DNA from: Cerioporus squamosus
Lineage: Eukaryota > Basidiomycota > Agaricomycetes > Polyporales > Polyporaceae
Assembly (NCBI GenBank): GCA_022592435.1
Contig: JABYQS010000057.1
Coordinates: 1 to 64,000 of the forward strand
Length of the DNA: 64,000 nt
Reading direction: 5' to 3'
The notes under the pieces were generated by a model. The model did no database searches. It had not been told where the DNA came from and was given only the letters and a program-made list of their open reading frames with translations. The position numbers were made by a program, and so were the translations under genes. Positions 34,712 through 46,329 of the stretch are shown here, piece by piece (position 1 is the stretch's first letter; each line of letters begins with the position of its first letter).

Positions 34712-34715
34712 TGAG
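34340..34715 (+). repeat. Polypurine (GA-rich) tract
   Basis: Nearly 380 bp of GAGA/GGAGA repeats on the plus strand, ending in a perfect (GA)n run around 34670-34705. A matching CT-rich tract lies in the opposite arm of IR2 at about 58220-58605. Open frames through it (Ser/Leu or Glu/Arg-rich) are artefacts of the repeat. Confidence 0.9.
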
Positions 34716-34789
34716 AGAGACTGGAAGTAAAGAGGCACCAAGACGAGCCAGCCACTAGATGAATCTAGGACCCATATGCCACAGAGCAA

Positions 34790-34942
34790 ACACAGCAGAG
34801 CACCTAGCAAGAGAGCACCAAGGAGCCGACCCAGAGAAGTACCCAGTAGAGCGGCCAGCCAGTCCCCGTCTTCGGGCGCCGTTTGAGGTTCGAAGTCTTC
34901 GCCCGAGCATCCTGATATCCCGGTCTGTCTGAGGGCATCCAC
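34790..34942 (-). CDS. Possible small exon, left IR2 copy
   Basis: A conserved open stretch reads 'MDALRQTGISGCSGEDFEPQ' and then a hydrophobic, Gly/Leu-rich run ('GRLLGALLLGALL'). The same stretch is at 58002-58150 in the other arm. The CAG just before it could be a splice acceptor, so it may be an exon of a small membrane-associated protein or of a longer gene. Conservation may only reflect the recent duplication. Weak call. Confidence 0.2.
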
Positions 34943-35096
34943 CTGCGAACAAGAACATCAGCACAGACCCGATCCGTACCAAGTAGGAAGGGTCACCTAG
35001 TGGATGCTGTGACCAGTTCTGCTGTACCGCGAAGAGATCAGCTCATGTCGCGTTGCCGTCTTTGGCGTATCCTGTAAAACAAGTCGGTGCGTCGCC

Positions 35097-35822
35097 TCAC
35101 TGGCAATCACCCGAGATGAGGTCCTCCCCAGCGACTGTACGGTACTTGATCGCGCGCTCCCTCTGCGCATGCCCGACAGTCACCAGGTCGTCCCTCGTCT
35201 GGGTGAGCGACCGATACTTGATCCCGAGGTCATTTTGTGCCTCCTGCAGCGAAACAAGCTTCGCCTGGTGGTGCGTCAGTCCCTCCGCGTGCACCTTTGC
35301 AGGCACAACACGGATGTCAGCATTGCACGCGCCGTCCTCCCCGGCGAAGGGGAGCTGCCAGAACTCGCGAGAAAGAAGACGCTCCGCCAGGGGCGCCTTC
35401 GGTGCGGCAGCGAGCCCCGAGACCCTGTACGGCAGGTTCTCGGGCACATACGCGTGGATGTGTTGGCAGTAGCGGGTGCCAACGGCGGGTGTCTCGCGCG
35501 ACAGCTTGCGGTCGCCCCATGCGGGGATGAACCGCTCGACACTGTCGGGGAGAGGTGCAGAAGGAACAACAGGGAACTGCAAGCGAAGAAGTCTGTAAGC
35601 ATTTGACGAAGACAACTGCGAAGGCAAGCGAGCATGCACCTTCTCGCCAGAGGACTTGGCCTTGGGAATGCGGAGGTGCTGGTCCTGCTCGAGCACTTTC
35701 TCCTTTTTGTAGACCCAGGAGCGCGTAGTCTCCTGGGTCGTTGCGTCGTACTTGAGGGCGAGCGTGAAGTGCAGGCCCTCGTGCATGACGGGAATGCGAC
35801 GGCTAGCGTAGCGGGTGCTCAT
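35097..35822 (-). CDS. Hypothetical 220-aa protein, left IR2 copy
   Basis: Two exons. Exon 1 starts at ATG 35822 ('MSTRYASRRIPVMHEGLHFT') and ends '...KAKSSGEK' at a GTGCAT donor. Exon 2 begins 'FPVVPSAPLPDSVERF', continues through 'TRYCQHIHAYVPENLPYRV' and 'LLSREFWQL', and ends in a charged helical part ('KLVSLQEAQNDLGIKYRS', 'QRERAIKYRTVAGEDL') with stop at 35097. No signal peptide or membrane span. The copy at 57117-57846 is nearly identical. I do not recognise a domain. A TATA-like 'GTTATATACG' lies about 90 bp upstream (35914-35923). Confidence 0.65.
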   Translation of the reverse strand: MSTRYASRRIPVMHEGLHFTLALKYDATTQETTRSWVYKKEKVLEQDQHLRIPKAKSSGEKVHARLPSQLSSSNAYRLLRLQFPVVPSAPLPDSVERFIPAWGDRKLSRETPAVGTRYCQHIHAYVPENLPYRVSGLAAAPKAPLAERLLSREFWQLPFAGEDGACNADIRVVPAKVHAEGLTHHQAKLVSLQEAQNDLGIKYRSLTQTRDDLVTVGHAQRERAIKYRTVAGEDLISGDCQ

Positions 35823-36635
35823 GATGGATGCTATGACAGGGGGTATGGGTTAGGTATGGGTATGGGTGTGGTACGAGTACGAAGTAGGTGAGGACGTCTC
35901 GAGCACGCCCGCGAGTTATATACGCCAGCATTGGGATTGATCCTGGCTCTGGGGATGCGCCGGAGCAACCAGACTCGACATCCGTTGCGGGATTGGATCT
36001 CGGACCGCAAGTCGGGTTGCCCGCTTTGTCGTATCCGTGCACGTAGAAAGGGGCCACGTAAGACAAGAGTGAGATGATTGCGCGATCGTGCAAGAAGATC
36101 CTACAAGCTGAGTATTCAACTGGTCAGCCTAGGGACTCGTGCCACAGTAGACATAAGTCACATGTCATACCTCTACATGGTTTCATACCGCTGTAAAGAC
36201 CTTGTACATATCAAGTTTTGCACGGCCTAGCCACTCTTGGCTATCGTTCGAGCGTTAAGGTCGTGGCCCGGGCGAAACTTGCCATGATGTGGTCGGGGAG
36301 AGCAGAGAGCATAAGCGCCATGAGGTATGTTATTCAATAACCGCGCGAAAGCGCGATCAAGTAGTTACTACTGCTTATCGCTTATCCCTGACCGCTATGA
36401 TGCCCTTAGACTTTGAACCCGCATTCCGAGGCGTTATACTTACTCGCAGAAGCCATGTATGGATCGTATCCGGTTCCCGCTAGCTCATGGTCCGATGCAG
36501 TCATTTGGTATCAAGGTCAAGCAATCAATCTCGCAGTACATCTGTTACACGGTGATCGACTTGGAGCGCGCTATTCAGATCAAGATTCACCAGTACTATC
36601 GACTCGGAGAGTACTCTGACGTGCAAGTAATCATC
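35823..36635. other. Intergenic, partly shared with right arm
   Basis: About 810 bp. The part next to the 220-aa gene (35830-36130) matches 56800-57110 reversed. The rest shows no gene. Confidence 0.5.
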
Positions 36636-37634
36636 TCAGAGTTCGATTTCGATGATCAATCCGTTGGCGTAGGCCCCCAACTTATCCAAGACGGTCTCTC
36701 GGAGCTGACTGTACATGTCGTCGTCAAGCACCATCCTCATGCTGCCTGTGACATACAACTGTCGTCAGCGCGCCCGGGGTACAACCGGCAACAATATTAG
36801 CGCACATACCACCGTAGAAGTCGATCTTCTGCGAGCCAAAGTTGAAAAACAAGACGGTGTCGATGTTCTTTTCGGCACTGTAGTAGTATGTACCAAGTGT
36901 CATTATAGTCATTCCTTGAATGGGGTTTCTATCCGAAGATAGAATTAGAGCATATGCAGAGTGGGTATACAGAGCATCAAGACGCACGACGCGACGCCAG
37001 CTTGAAAATTGGCCTTGTTGGAGGATTTGGACGACAAGTCAAAGAGCTTCCTCGCCGACTCGTTCTTCGCTTGCTTCAAGGCTTCGATCATCTTGGTGTA
37101 CAGGGCAAGCTCTTCTCCAGAGAAGTCCTCTGTGGCCAGCTTCAGGAGCAAGTTGTCCACAGTCAAGTAGGAGTTGGCGTCGCTCAAGTGGACCAAACTG
37201 TGCATACAAGCCATGAGCGTGCCTGTTTTGAAGCTCAAGCTGGAGAGACAAACGATGCAAACGTACTTGAAATCCCCGAAGACCCAGCCGGCGCTCTTCA
37301 GGACATACTTGTAGTAGTCGTACCAGGCTGTGGGCTCGTTCTGGCGGTCATGTTGCTTGTTGGCAGCAAGCTGGGCTAAGAGCGTCGTGTTGAGCACGTC
37401 GTCCTATGAGCATGATCTCGTCAGCAAACTGTGCGGCACCGACTAGGGCTCAGGAATCAGACTAGCCTTCATTTTGGCGGGGAGGCTCCCAAAGACTCGG
37501 AATGCTAGGCATGAGCCAGCGGCGACATAAGCACTATCCTGGTCATTACTGTAGACCACTCCGTGGCCCTGCGGCACTGCAAGGTCGATCCCCTTGAGTA
37601 TTTCGATCCTGTCTTGGATGGAGCTAGGAGACAT
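36636..37634 (-). CDS. Type I paired-family protein, copy 3 (247 aa, unknown function)
   Basis: Exons 37634-37467, 37403-37267, 37197-36988, 36928-36810, 36745-36636 total 744 nt, in frame. It is the most diverged type I member: 'MSPSSIQDRIEILKGIDLAV', 'LAFRVFGSLPAKMK' with three extra codons in exon 1, 'VLNTTLLAQLAANKQH', 'WYDYYKYVLKSAGW', 'NIDTVLFFNFGSQKIDF' and a C-terminus 'GLIIEIEL'. First donor AAG|GCTAGT (GC-AG). There is no intact type II neighbour; the upstream region (to about 38150) keeps pieces of the shared spacer, so a partner was probably lost. Function unknown. Confidence 0.8.
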
Positions 37635-37731
37635 GGTGTTTACGCTTAGGCAGTAGAAAGACGAGCGTCGAGTGTGAATATGCGGGGATGCTTGCTGTCG
37701 GGCTTGCTCTGCGCATGAGGGTCCTTCAGGC

Positions 37732-37740
37732 TTATATACG
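37732..37740 (-). promoter_or_regulatory. TATA box of type I copy 3
   Basis: Minus-strand CGTATATAAG-like site about 100 bp before the ATG at 37634. Confidence 0.55.
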
Positions 37741-39382
37741 CGAACTTGCTCGCCCAGTAGTGTGGTGGTAGACGCTCCTAAACGAATATAGCAATGGATG
37801 CCGACGGCTTCTAGCCGTGGTCTTTCGAGGTATACCTGTATCGCCATGTAGACCGCAGGATAGAGCAGCACGTCATTCGTTGACAAGCCTGGATCAGCGA
37901 TTGGACCCGCTGACCTTTAGATAGCTTCGTTCCAAGCAAGATGTTGATGAGCTTGGACGCTTGGAGGATTGGACCTTGAACTTACGGTTCTGGTCTGCCG
38001 AAGCCACTGTCGCATCGACCGGCATGATACAACGCACGTCTGAGTTCTTACCCAAGGGTCGGCATATGTTGCCGTTTCTGCCGCGCAACTAGGCTGCCGT
38101 ACGAGAAGCTGCGGCAGCTCCTGAAGTTGACGTGGGCCCCCATTCCTGCGCAGGCAAGGAGGCTATGGAAGGGTCAGGAGCAGTGGCGAGCCGCCCATGC
38201 GCAATGCATGAAGGCCCGATCCCTACAGTATGCACTGAGCCAATCGAGCCCACCGCAAGGAAGAACACGCGTTGACCTACTAGAATGTTGGAGGTCCAAC
38301 CTATTGACTGAAACCATCATGATCCCAGCACAAGGCAAGCAAGTGCGCTCCTTTTTGGTCATACTGTGTTGGTTCGGCGTTTCCAGGAGGCGCCTGAACG
38401 GGATTCCCTTCGACGCGTAAGTACTGTCAATATCGGTGAGCATTGATGCAAGCACGAGCAGCATCACCCACTTACACGAATATGCCATTGACGCAGGGAG
38501 ATATCTGTGCAATGGTCCTGTCTAACAGCGAACATCCTCGCTGACAAGACGGGTGCAGAAGAATGTCAGTCGACCCTGAAGCCAGGCCTCAGTGCGAGAG
38601 GTAGCTAGCAGCCTAAGCAGCATGAGACGTACATCTGTCGACCGTCATCACCGACTGGCAGCCGTGGAGAACGCTCGCCATGAAGAGGTCGTGATAGGCT
38701 CTACCTGTAGTAGACCTTATGTTGTGGCATACCAGCCTTCCGTATACTGCCAGCCTTGCCTTTGTCGCGATCGTTGATCAGTATATTGGCGATGCAATAT
38801 CCCGGGACTTTGCCAGGTGCTGTGGTCGTCGAGAGCAAATATGACGGTCATATGCGCCCGTGTCGAGGGCACTGCTGGCGTTCGCCCACTGTGGGTCCGG
38901 TTCTCGGGTCGAGAAGGTGTTCGACTCGTCCTGCATTGCGGGGAGAGCGTGCACAACGTGTTGTCAGTGGGGCGAGTAAGCCGCCAGGGAGTGGTTGTAT
39001 GCGTCAGGCTAGGGGGAGAAAGAACGAACGGGCCGTGGAACAGACATCGTTGTACGGATCATGCCGGGGCAGGGGGAAACAGAGCCACTTTGTGTCGCTC
39101 CGAGAGCTTTAAGACATGTTAGAACTGTGTATCGTTGCGGGTTCGTGAATACAGGCAGGATTGGCGATACACTAGGAAGAGCGGACAGAGGGAAGCGTAT
39201 GAGAGAAGAGGGTGTGCTCTATGCAACAGTGTTGCAGTCGAAGCCTGAAGGGACTCGCCTGAGAGTAGGAGAGTCGAGCGGCGCAAGAGAAGAGGAGCTG
39301 GGAGGGCACAACAGTCGAGCACAAGCGCCACAAAGGCCTTTGCCCATGCCCGACCCATTCTCGCTTGCCCTGCTTGATGCTC
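37741..39382. other. Remnant divergent spacer and deaminase 3' flank
   Basis: No intact gene. 37970-38150 keeps the two spacer blocks found between type I and type II genes elsewhere. About 38950-39380 matches, reversed, about 52570-53040. The type II gene expected here (by comparison with 53349-54330) is absent. Confidence 0.5.
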
Positions 39383-41206
39383 CTAAGGTTCCGACCGCGT
39401 TGCCATCTCCTGCTCATCCCGCAAGACTTGCCTCAGGTACTCCTGAGCGACAGCTTTTGCATCTGCCGCATCAACTGATAAAAGGTACGGATTAGTTGGG
39501 CGATGTGTAGCTATGTCAGGGTGGAACATACCGTGACCTTCCGGATATGTATCTCTAGAGTGGGAGGCGACAGTACTCTGCGAAGACGTCGACATGCTGC
39601 GATGGTGTGCACGAACCACTTCCGCCTCAACCTTCAGCTCCCCCATCAGTTCTTGGCACAACCTTTTGCGGATGTCCGTGTCCACCGCCGCGTCCAGGTC
39701 GCGGGAAAGCGAGGGGGTTTGCCACACCACGAGGTCGCCGCGCGTCCCTCGAGTGCGAATACGGGTATTGGTGACCGCGCGATAACACTCGAAATACGTC
39801 CAGCACAGCCAGCAGGAGAGCTTCGAGACGCCGACATATGGGAGGATGGAGCAAATGTCTCTTGAGTTATGGAGGTGCGCCAGTAGAGCGCATTCGCAGT
39901 GGACGAACGAGTTCAATTCGCCCGACACGGACCCCGGATTATCGGGGCCTGGCACATGATCTGAAGGTCATATAGTGCGATCAGGGTCCTATATATCTGG
40001 ATCGCCTAACGGACGGACCTGAGATGGTTGTAGCGGCTTCATTTGCGGTCAGGTTGCGACGCAGGTTCTCTACAAGCGCCTTGTACTGATCGTCGTCGAC
40101 GTCAGTCCAGCCAGCCTTACGAAGGATGGTTTTGACCATGGACGTTGATATCGTAGCAGAATGTCGCGGCGGCTGGGGGTTGGGGACAAGAATAACTTCG
40201 GGCTGATCGCCGAACAGTACAGGAGCCATCGTCGGCGACTGCGCGACGCGGAGGATATGCACAAAATCGCGGGTGACCGAGACGACCTTGTTGAGCCACT
40301 TGCCGACGTCGAACGGCATGGGGGCCGCTTGCTTCGCAGCACTAGCAGCGACCAGAGTTGCGACGACTCAGTAATCGGTCGGACCAGGGAGTGGTTGACG
40401 AGTCGCAACCACACGAGTACCTGTAAGTCCTCATGCGTCGGCTTGTCCGTGCCAGCGACGTCGTAACTCAAGACGAGGTCACGTATGCGCTCGATCCTCA
40501 GGCGGACGTCTATCAGACGCGCCTGGTCGGCAGCTGAGCATTCTTGGAGGGCCTTCAGCGTCCTGCGCACTCCGTCAGGGTCATTGGGACGCTGGTCTGC
40601 GGGGTCGCCTTGAACATCTGCTACGAGATTGAGGAAGAACTCGTAGCGGTTCTCTTTCGTGAACCGCGCCTTGCTCTTCTTCCAACAGTAGTGGAGTGCG
40701 TCGACCTCGCCTATCATCAATGCTAGCTCCAACCCTTTGTCCGTTGCCGACGCCGCGATAATACTCTTGTCCGGAGGCAAGCTCTGGCCATGACTCTGAG
40801 CGGCGTAGAGGGCGCGGATCTTGCGCAAATGGGAAGCGAGGTTGACAAGTTGACGTCTGACCTTATCATCGCAATCGGTAATATGTTGAGCGAGGATGAA
40901 GGTTGGAGGCTCTTCTGCGCCGGCAGGCTTGAAGGCAAGGGCGACTTGTTGGGCGTTTTTGAAGACCAAGGGGCGCGCGATACTGTCCAAGAGAGGGGCG
41001 TAGGATTGGACCAGTTTGCGGTCGAGTGTAGGGTCGTCGGTCACAGGTAGCGGCACTCGGCGACTTAGAAGATCGTGAAGGCCACAGAGGACGAGAGCGA
41101 GCCAGTCGGGATTGTCGAGGGCAATCATCGTGGTGGTTACAATACTAGTACTTGCCCCGTGAAGCGCTAGCCAGTTCGCCAGCCAGTACTTGCCTGTCGA
41201 CGTCAT
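39383..41206 (-). CDS. OTT_1508-like deaminase-domain protein, left copy
   Basis: Start ATG 41206 (MTSTGKYWLANWLALHG). Exon 1 runs to 40421 ('HEDLQ'), exon 2 restarts near 40331 ('APMPFDVGKWLNKVVSVTRD'), exon 3 near 39950 ('PDNPGSVSGELNSF'), with a last small exon ending at 39383. The C-terminal part carries the deaminase zinc signature: 'SFVHCECALLAHLH' (H-x-E) and 'YVGVSKLSCWLCWTY' (C-x-x-C), then 'IRTRGTRGDLV' where family members usually have a GS/THG motif. This fits the OTT_1508-like deaminase group of the cytidine/nucleotide deaminase superfamily, which is common but uncharacterised in mushrooms. The N-terminal 270 residues are helical and of unknown role. Intact as read; a decayed twin lies at 50783-52570. 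Confidence 0.75.
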
Positions 41207-41584
41207 GCACAGCCGCTGTGCATTCTCTGTCGGTCCATAGTCCGACTCTCGGTTCGCGGTGAGACTCGAGAGTCACACATGCCCGAAGGATCCAGGGATG
41301 CGCTGCGCAAGTCGCCATATGGACTTATTACGGGGGTGGCGGGTACGCTAGTATACATGGTATAGGACAATACAAACAGAAGGAATCGTGGATAATCATA
41401 ACAATGTATGCGTGTGCGGACAACTACGTCGGTCGTAAGTATGTATAGTATGTTGCAAGTCCGAGTCCGAGTCAAGGTATGTATGCGATCTAACAGCCAC
41501 GCCGTATGCAATATGCAAGCCGCCACCACCCAACGGCAACTACCATCGAGAGTCCATCCCCATACCATCGCCCACCACCGTAAC
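41207..41584. other. Intergenic; inner end of IR2 left arm
   Basis: Similarity with the right arm (50660-50782, reversed) runs from the deaminase start to about 41390, with a small deletion in the right copy. The rest is the 3' flank of the phosphatase gene. Confidence 0.6.
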
Positions 41585-44500
41585 TCAGATCATTTTCTGC
41601 TCAATATAGTACTGCTTGGCCTCGCTCAACAACCTCCGCTGCACGTCCTTCCACCGCTCCTTGACCTCAGCCTTCACTCGCACCCGCGCATCGTGCTTCA
41701 CGCTCTTGACCTGGAACCGGAAGCCCGCCGAGATCGGGCGGTGGTCGGAAATGTTCGCCTCCCACCGCTTGTAGTGCAGCTGCTCGACGCGCTCGGGGTG
41801 CAGCGACCGCCACAGCACGCGATCGCACCACGCCGGGGTGCGCGACTTCTCCGACGTGTCGTACTCGTCCGTCCGTGGGTCGTACTTGTACGTCGGCGCA
41901 AAGTGCAGCGGGCCCTCGCTGAAGGTGCGCAGCCGGAAGGCCCGGTTGAACTTCATTTCCTTCTTGAGCTGGTCGTGCACAAGCAGATGTTCCAAGTCGC
42001 CCGCCTTGACTGCGGCGATGACGGCCTCGCGCCGCTGGTCGATGCGGTAGTTCATGTCACCGTTGATCTGCCACGCGGTCAGCTTCTTCATGAGCAACCT
42101 GCTCTAATTGTGTGCACTCACGAAGACAAGCTCGTGGTCAAGAACCATGGAACCGTCGCCTCCGTTGACATACGAGACCAGGTCGTCAATCGGAGCAGTG
42201 TCGGGCAACAGAGACTTATCCTCCACGATGGCGGCCGCGTCCGCATTACGTTGCCGGACATGCGACTGGCCAGCAGCAAGATGGCAGTTGATGAAACAGA
42301 CGGAGGTGTCGTCGACGATAAAGCGCGAGATGATACCGCCCTACGTCACACGGTTTAGCACGATCCTCTAAAGCGACTGAAGGGGTCGCAAGGTCGCAAA
42401 GACGTACCTTGTTCCCGTATCTGCCACCCATTCCCCGCTTGACAGTCGTCAGAGCAGCGTTCTTGAGCGCAGGCTTCTCCGAAAGCTTGACGAAGGAACA
42501 CGAGAACAGCCCAACCAGACTCTCGGTGTGGATGCAAGCGTACGGTTCGTCCGTCGGCATCGCGACCCGTACCGCGACCAGGAGGCGGTCGAACCACTTC
42601 CTGTATGATGTCGTGACCTTCTGGCTGATCGCTCCGTCCGAGCTCTTGTTCTTCCCGCCGAGCAGCACCGTCTTCGCCGCCATCTTGCGCGACTCCAGAT
42701 CGATGAGCTCCTGGAAGCCGAACACAATGAAGTCTGGCCTGTCCATCGACTGCAAGACTTCGGTGAGGAAGTTGACGTTCTCGGCGGTGCCCGTGAGTGC
42801 GTCGGGTTTGTTCGAGTCGACGTTCCATGAGACGATCAGAGCAGTCATCTGGCGGAACGTGCTGAACTCGGCCTCGCGCTTCAGAAGTTCCTGCTCTAAA
42901 ACGACCATCAGCACGCTGTGGTCCGTCCAAGACCGTTTATACTCACCGATCCAGTCGATACCCAGGAGACCGTCCCAGAACCTCAAGCGCTCGTCACGGC
43001 CTATACTGATCACGACAAGCCTGTCCAACTTCTCCATGCTCCACGTGTCCACAGATATGCGCAACACGGGAAGCTTCTCGTGCGCCATCCAGTTGTTCGT
43101 GACCGTCCAGGGCTTCGAAGACACGTCGAACGCCTCAATCGTGCCTTTGCGGGTGCCAACCCACAAACGATTGTTGACGCCCGCCAGACTGAGGACATCC
43201 GACACCGACACTTTGACGATCTCGATGCATTGAGGGGCACTGTCGCTATTCGAGGTTGACCATATGCTGATATGTCCGCCTTCGTGACCGAGGTAGACGT
43301 GACCAGGGTGGCAAGGGAGTATGGTGCCGGAGGTGATCGCACCGAGATGCTCAGTCGGGAGGAGGGACCTACCCACACTACCCGGAACGAAGACGTTGTA
43401 GACGCGTACATAGGGCCCTCTCGACGTTCCTGGAACTGAGCCGCCTCCGTTGGGGTCGCGGGTCGACGTCCAAAGCTGTCCAGCGAGCAAGACCGCAAAT
43501 TCCTGCTTCTCCGCGATGCGCACCACACGGGGGACCACGGTCGCGAGGTCGAGATCAGCGCCCTGGGCAGGAGGGCTGGACACGAGAACCTTTCCTGTGT
43601 CGTCACAAGTCACCATCGACTGCCCGTACCGGAACATATGGGTGACGGTGTGGGCGTGGATGACAGGCCGGAAGGCAGTGACCTTGCCTATCCGAACGTC
43701 GAACTCGATGAGGTGCCCGTCCTTCGTCCCTATCCATAGGAAGGCGCCGCGATCCTCTGGAGAAGTAGCGGGCCGGAACTCGACGCTTGTCATCTTAAAG
43801 TCCTTGACTTTGATGCCAAAGTCGTTGGTCTTCGAGTCGAGAGTCCAAATGGGCGACTCCGCTATTGACAGATCGTATATTCGGAGGTGATGGTGCGACA
43901 CGACCGCGACAGTAGTGCCGCACGTAGCGACTGATGCCGTGTATGCGGGAACGTGAATGGCATGCTCCGGGTAGGTATGGCAGTCGACTGTTGGCGGTCT
44001 CCGTGAAGCTCGACTGGCGTCAGGGAGCAAATCGATCTTCATCCGAACGTCTTCATCTTCTTCCTCGGACTCGCTTGACGAGCCCGACTCCGAGGTCTGA
44101 CGGCGGGGAGGGGGAAGCTTGTCGCCAAGAGCGATAGTGCGCATAGGGGGAGGGAGATGGGTACCAAATTGCTTCCGTTCTTGTGCCTGGGTTGGAGTAA
44201 ACGGTTCCTCTCGGGACTGGGTGTCTGATTCAAACAAGCTCTGATGACGGGAAGGAAGCGCTCGCGGAGGATGGTCTTCGACCGGTGTAGGGACAGCTTT
44301 CCGCGCCGGGAGTGGCGGAGGAGTCGGAGATGAAGTCGATGCTGAAGCAGCGGAAGAGGAGTTGGCGATCGAGGTCTGTATAGTGACCTTGGTACGCGGA
44401 GGAGGCCGAGGCGGAGGAGCAATTGGTCGCGGAGACGAGGGCGCATGGGATGACGTTGGTGGGAGTGACGTTGGTGGCGGCTTCGCAGGCGAGTTGTTAT

Positions 44501-45696
44501 CGCTGGACGTGCGACTGCTGCCGGTGCTGCCCGATGACGATATGCTGTCAGACGATGATTCTGGAGAGTGGTGGGCCATGGGCACGCCGTTCCTGCGCGG
44601 GGGCGGAGGAGGAGCGAAACCAGTAGGTGCAATCTCTCTAATCGGATGATGATCATCGAACGGATCGAAACAATCAGAGGAGGATGAGGGAGAAAGGAAT
44701 GAATTGGAAGGAGATACATGTTCGGGAGGAAACGATTGGCGAGGTTGTCGAGCGTACGGAGGCTCTGGGCGCGGAGCAGGAAGACCATCAATGAGGATCT
44801 GAGACGGCGGTCTACTAGAGTTTGGTGGGGCTGGTGGCGGTTTCGGCGGGGAAGCCACGGCTGGGGTTGGAGACCCATTTCTGTTGGCGAATGAGTTTAG
44901 CGTCACGAGCAAACGTGAGCAATGCTTGCGACACAGGTTCAACTTGTCCCAAGAGCAGAAGCGTGAAGTTTTCCGGGCACGAACCCCGCATACTGGCACC
45001 GACAGCAACAACTTCAGACTGCCCGAGGGTCAGACTGACTTAACCCCATGAATCGACCACGCATATATGCGCGGCGCCAGAAGAGAGCGCACTCTTCTAC
45101 TCGGCACCGACGTGCATCGCGCATAGCAGAGTTGGCCCAGAAGCACATATGGCCTAGCCCCAGCAAGCACAGAACGAGCACACTCACCCAAACTGTTTGA
45201 TGAGGGACGAAACACCTGATGCCCGCTCGTGCGGCGGTGGAGGGGGCGGTCTCCGCGAGAGGAGAGCAGCCTTGGCAGCTACGGAGGCGGGCTCTGCGGT
45301 TATGTCGTGATCAACGAGAGCAGCAGACGCGTCGGCGACTGGACGCAGGAGAGGGCTGACGCGGGGGTTGGCGGGAGACGGAGCGCGCGAGGAAGGTCGC
45401 AATGGAGGAGGCGGCGGGGGTCGCTTGGCTGTAGCTTTGAGGTCGGAAGAAGAGGAAGACGGGTGCAAGGAGTGTATGCTGGAGTCTGAGGACTCGCGGT
45501 CATGTTCAGGCGCGGGTCGCAGTCGAGGGCTCGGAGGAACGGCTAGATGTGTATGGCTCCCGGGGGCGGGAGGCTTGAGAGAGCTCGTGGATGCCGGGGA
45601 GGAGTCTGCCGCAAGCTTCTCAAACCTGGAGCGGAGACTGCTCACAGCGGGCGGCGCAGCGGTCTCTATTCCGTCGGACGGGGTCGGTGCGGTCAT
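41585..45696 (-). CDS. Inositol polyphosphate 5-phosphatase with WD40-like region
   Basis: Exon 1 is 45696-45188 (MTAPTPSDGIETAAPP..., Pro/Ser-rich, 'SLIKQFG'); exon 2 starts at 44880. A long Pro-rich part follows, then beta-propeller-like repeats ('LWIGTKDGHLIEFDVRIG', 'VYLGHEGGHISIW', 'LWVGTRKGTIEAFDV', 'RDERLRFWDG'). The catalytic 5-phosphatase domain has all landmarks: 'LIVSWNVDSNKP', 'FGFQELIDL', 'CFINCHLAAGQ', 'INGDMNYRID', 'RTPAWCDRVLW', 'ANISDHRPI'. It should remove the 5-phosphate from phosphoinositides or inositol phosphates, linking to membrane traffic and signalling. Introns near 42410-42350 and 42125-42070 carry GT-AG ends; a 51-nt in-frame segment near 42950-42900 may be an intron. 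Stop at 41585. The WD40 plus 5-phosphatase layout recalls the plant WD40-type enzymes. Confidence 0.88.
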
Positions 45697-46270
45697 GGCG
45701 TGAAGTCAGGAGGACTCGGAGACTGAGTGAATGTCGGCCTGCGACCACGGAACGGAATGGGGCACAGGAGGGCGTCGCGGACGTGAGGGGGAGTGCGGTG
45801 GCAGAGGCGACGGTGCGGAGAGTGGTGGGAGGGAAGATGTTGAGTCGGTGAGGGACGAGCAATGGACGCTGCTCGCCGTTGTGGACGACGTCGACGTCGG
45901 TCGAGGCCGCCCATCACCGTGACGGTGTCCGCCTCGTCACACGCCCGCCGTGACTGCTGCGCCCGCTGTCACCCCCGGTCACGGTTTTCCTAGGCGCTTG
46001 GCCGGGTCGCACCTCGCCGTTCTCTGCTTGCTCGTCGCCGTCTCTGCGTTCCCGCTCGCGGTCTTCTCGTGCTCGCTCGCCGTCTCCTCATCGTGGACCT
46101 CCGCGGCTTCCCCTGCAACCACGCCCTGTCTCTCCCGCGCACACAGTCGAAAGTGAGGGTACGAGGTCCGTCATCCGCGGACGCGTCAGACGGTACCGGT
46201 GAGTCTCCATCCATGTCGCGATCGCTTCATTTCATGTGAGGCATCTGCTTACCATATGCATGCTGGAAGC
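45697..46270. other. Divergent intergenic region
   Basis: About 570 bp between the phosphatase (minus) and the PPR-like gene (plus). GC-rich; it may hold a first exon of the PPR-like gene, but none could be fixed. Confidence 0.4.
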
Positions 46271-46329
46271 AGATCGCCACCATAGCCTGCCTTCTGCCAC
46301 GCCTTCCCCTCCGTAGACTTGCCGCAAAT

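Larger units (their letters stand above)
34040..41390 (+). repeat. Inverted repeat IR2, left arm
   Basis: Contains, from outside in: GA tract, 220-aa hypothetical gene, type I copy 3, deaminase gene. The same order in mirror image is at about 50640-58910. The gene coding parts are close to identical for the deaminase and 220-aa genes and more diverged for the type I genes. The left arm lacks the type II gene present in the right arm. Confidence 0.75.

Noticed and set aside
34237..34942. Long Ser/Leu-rich or Glu/Arg-rich open frames through the GA tract
   Set aside because: They come from the dinucleotide repeat; all phases of the tract are open, and there is no motif support.
42409..43233. 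A 274-codon open frame antisense to the phosphatase
   Set aside because: It is the shadow of a GC-rich coding exon; the minus-strand frame has all catalytic motifs.
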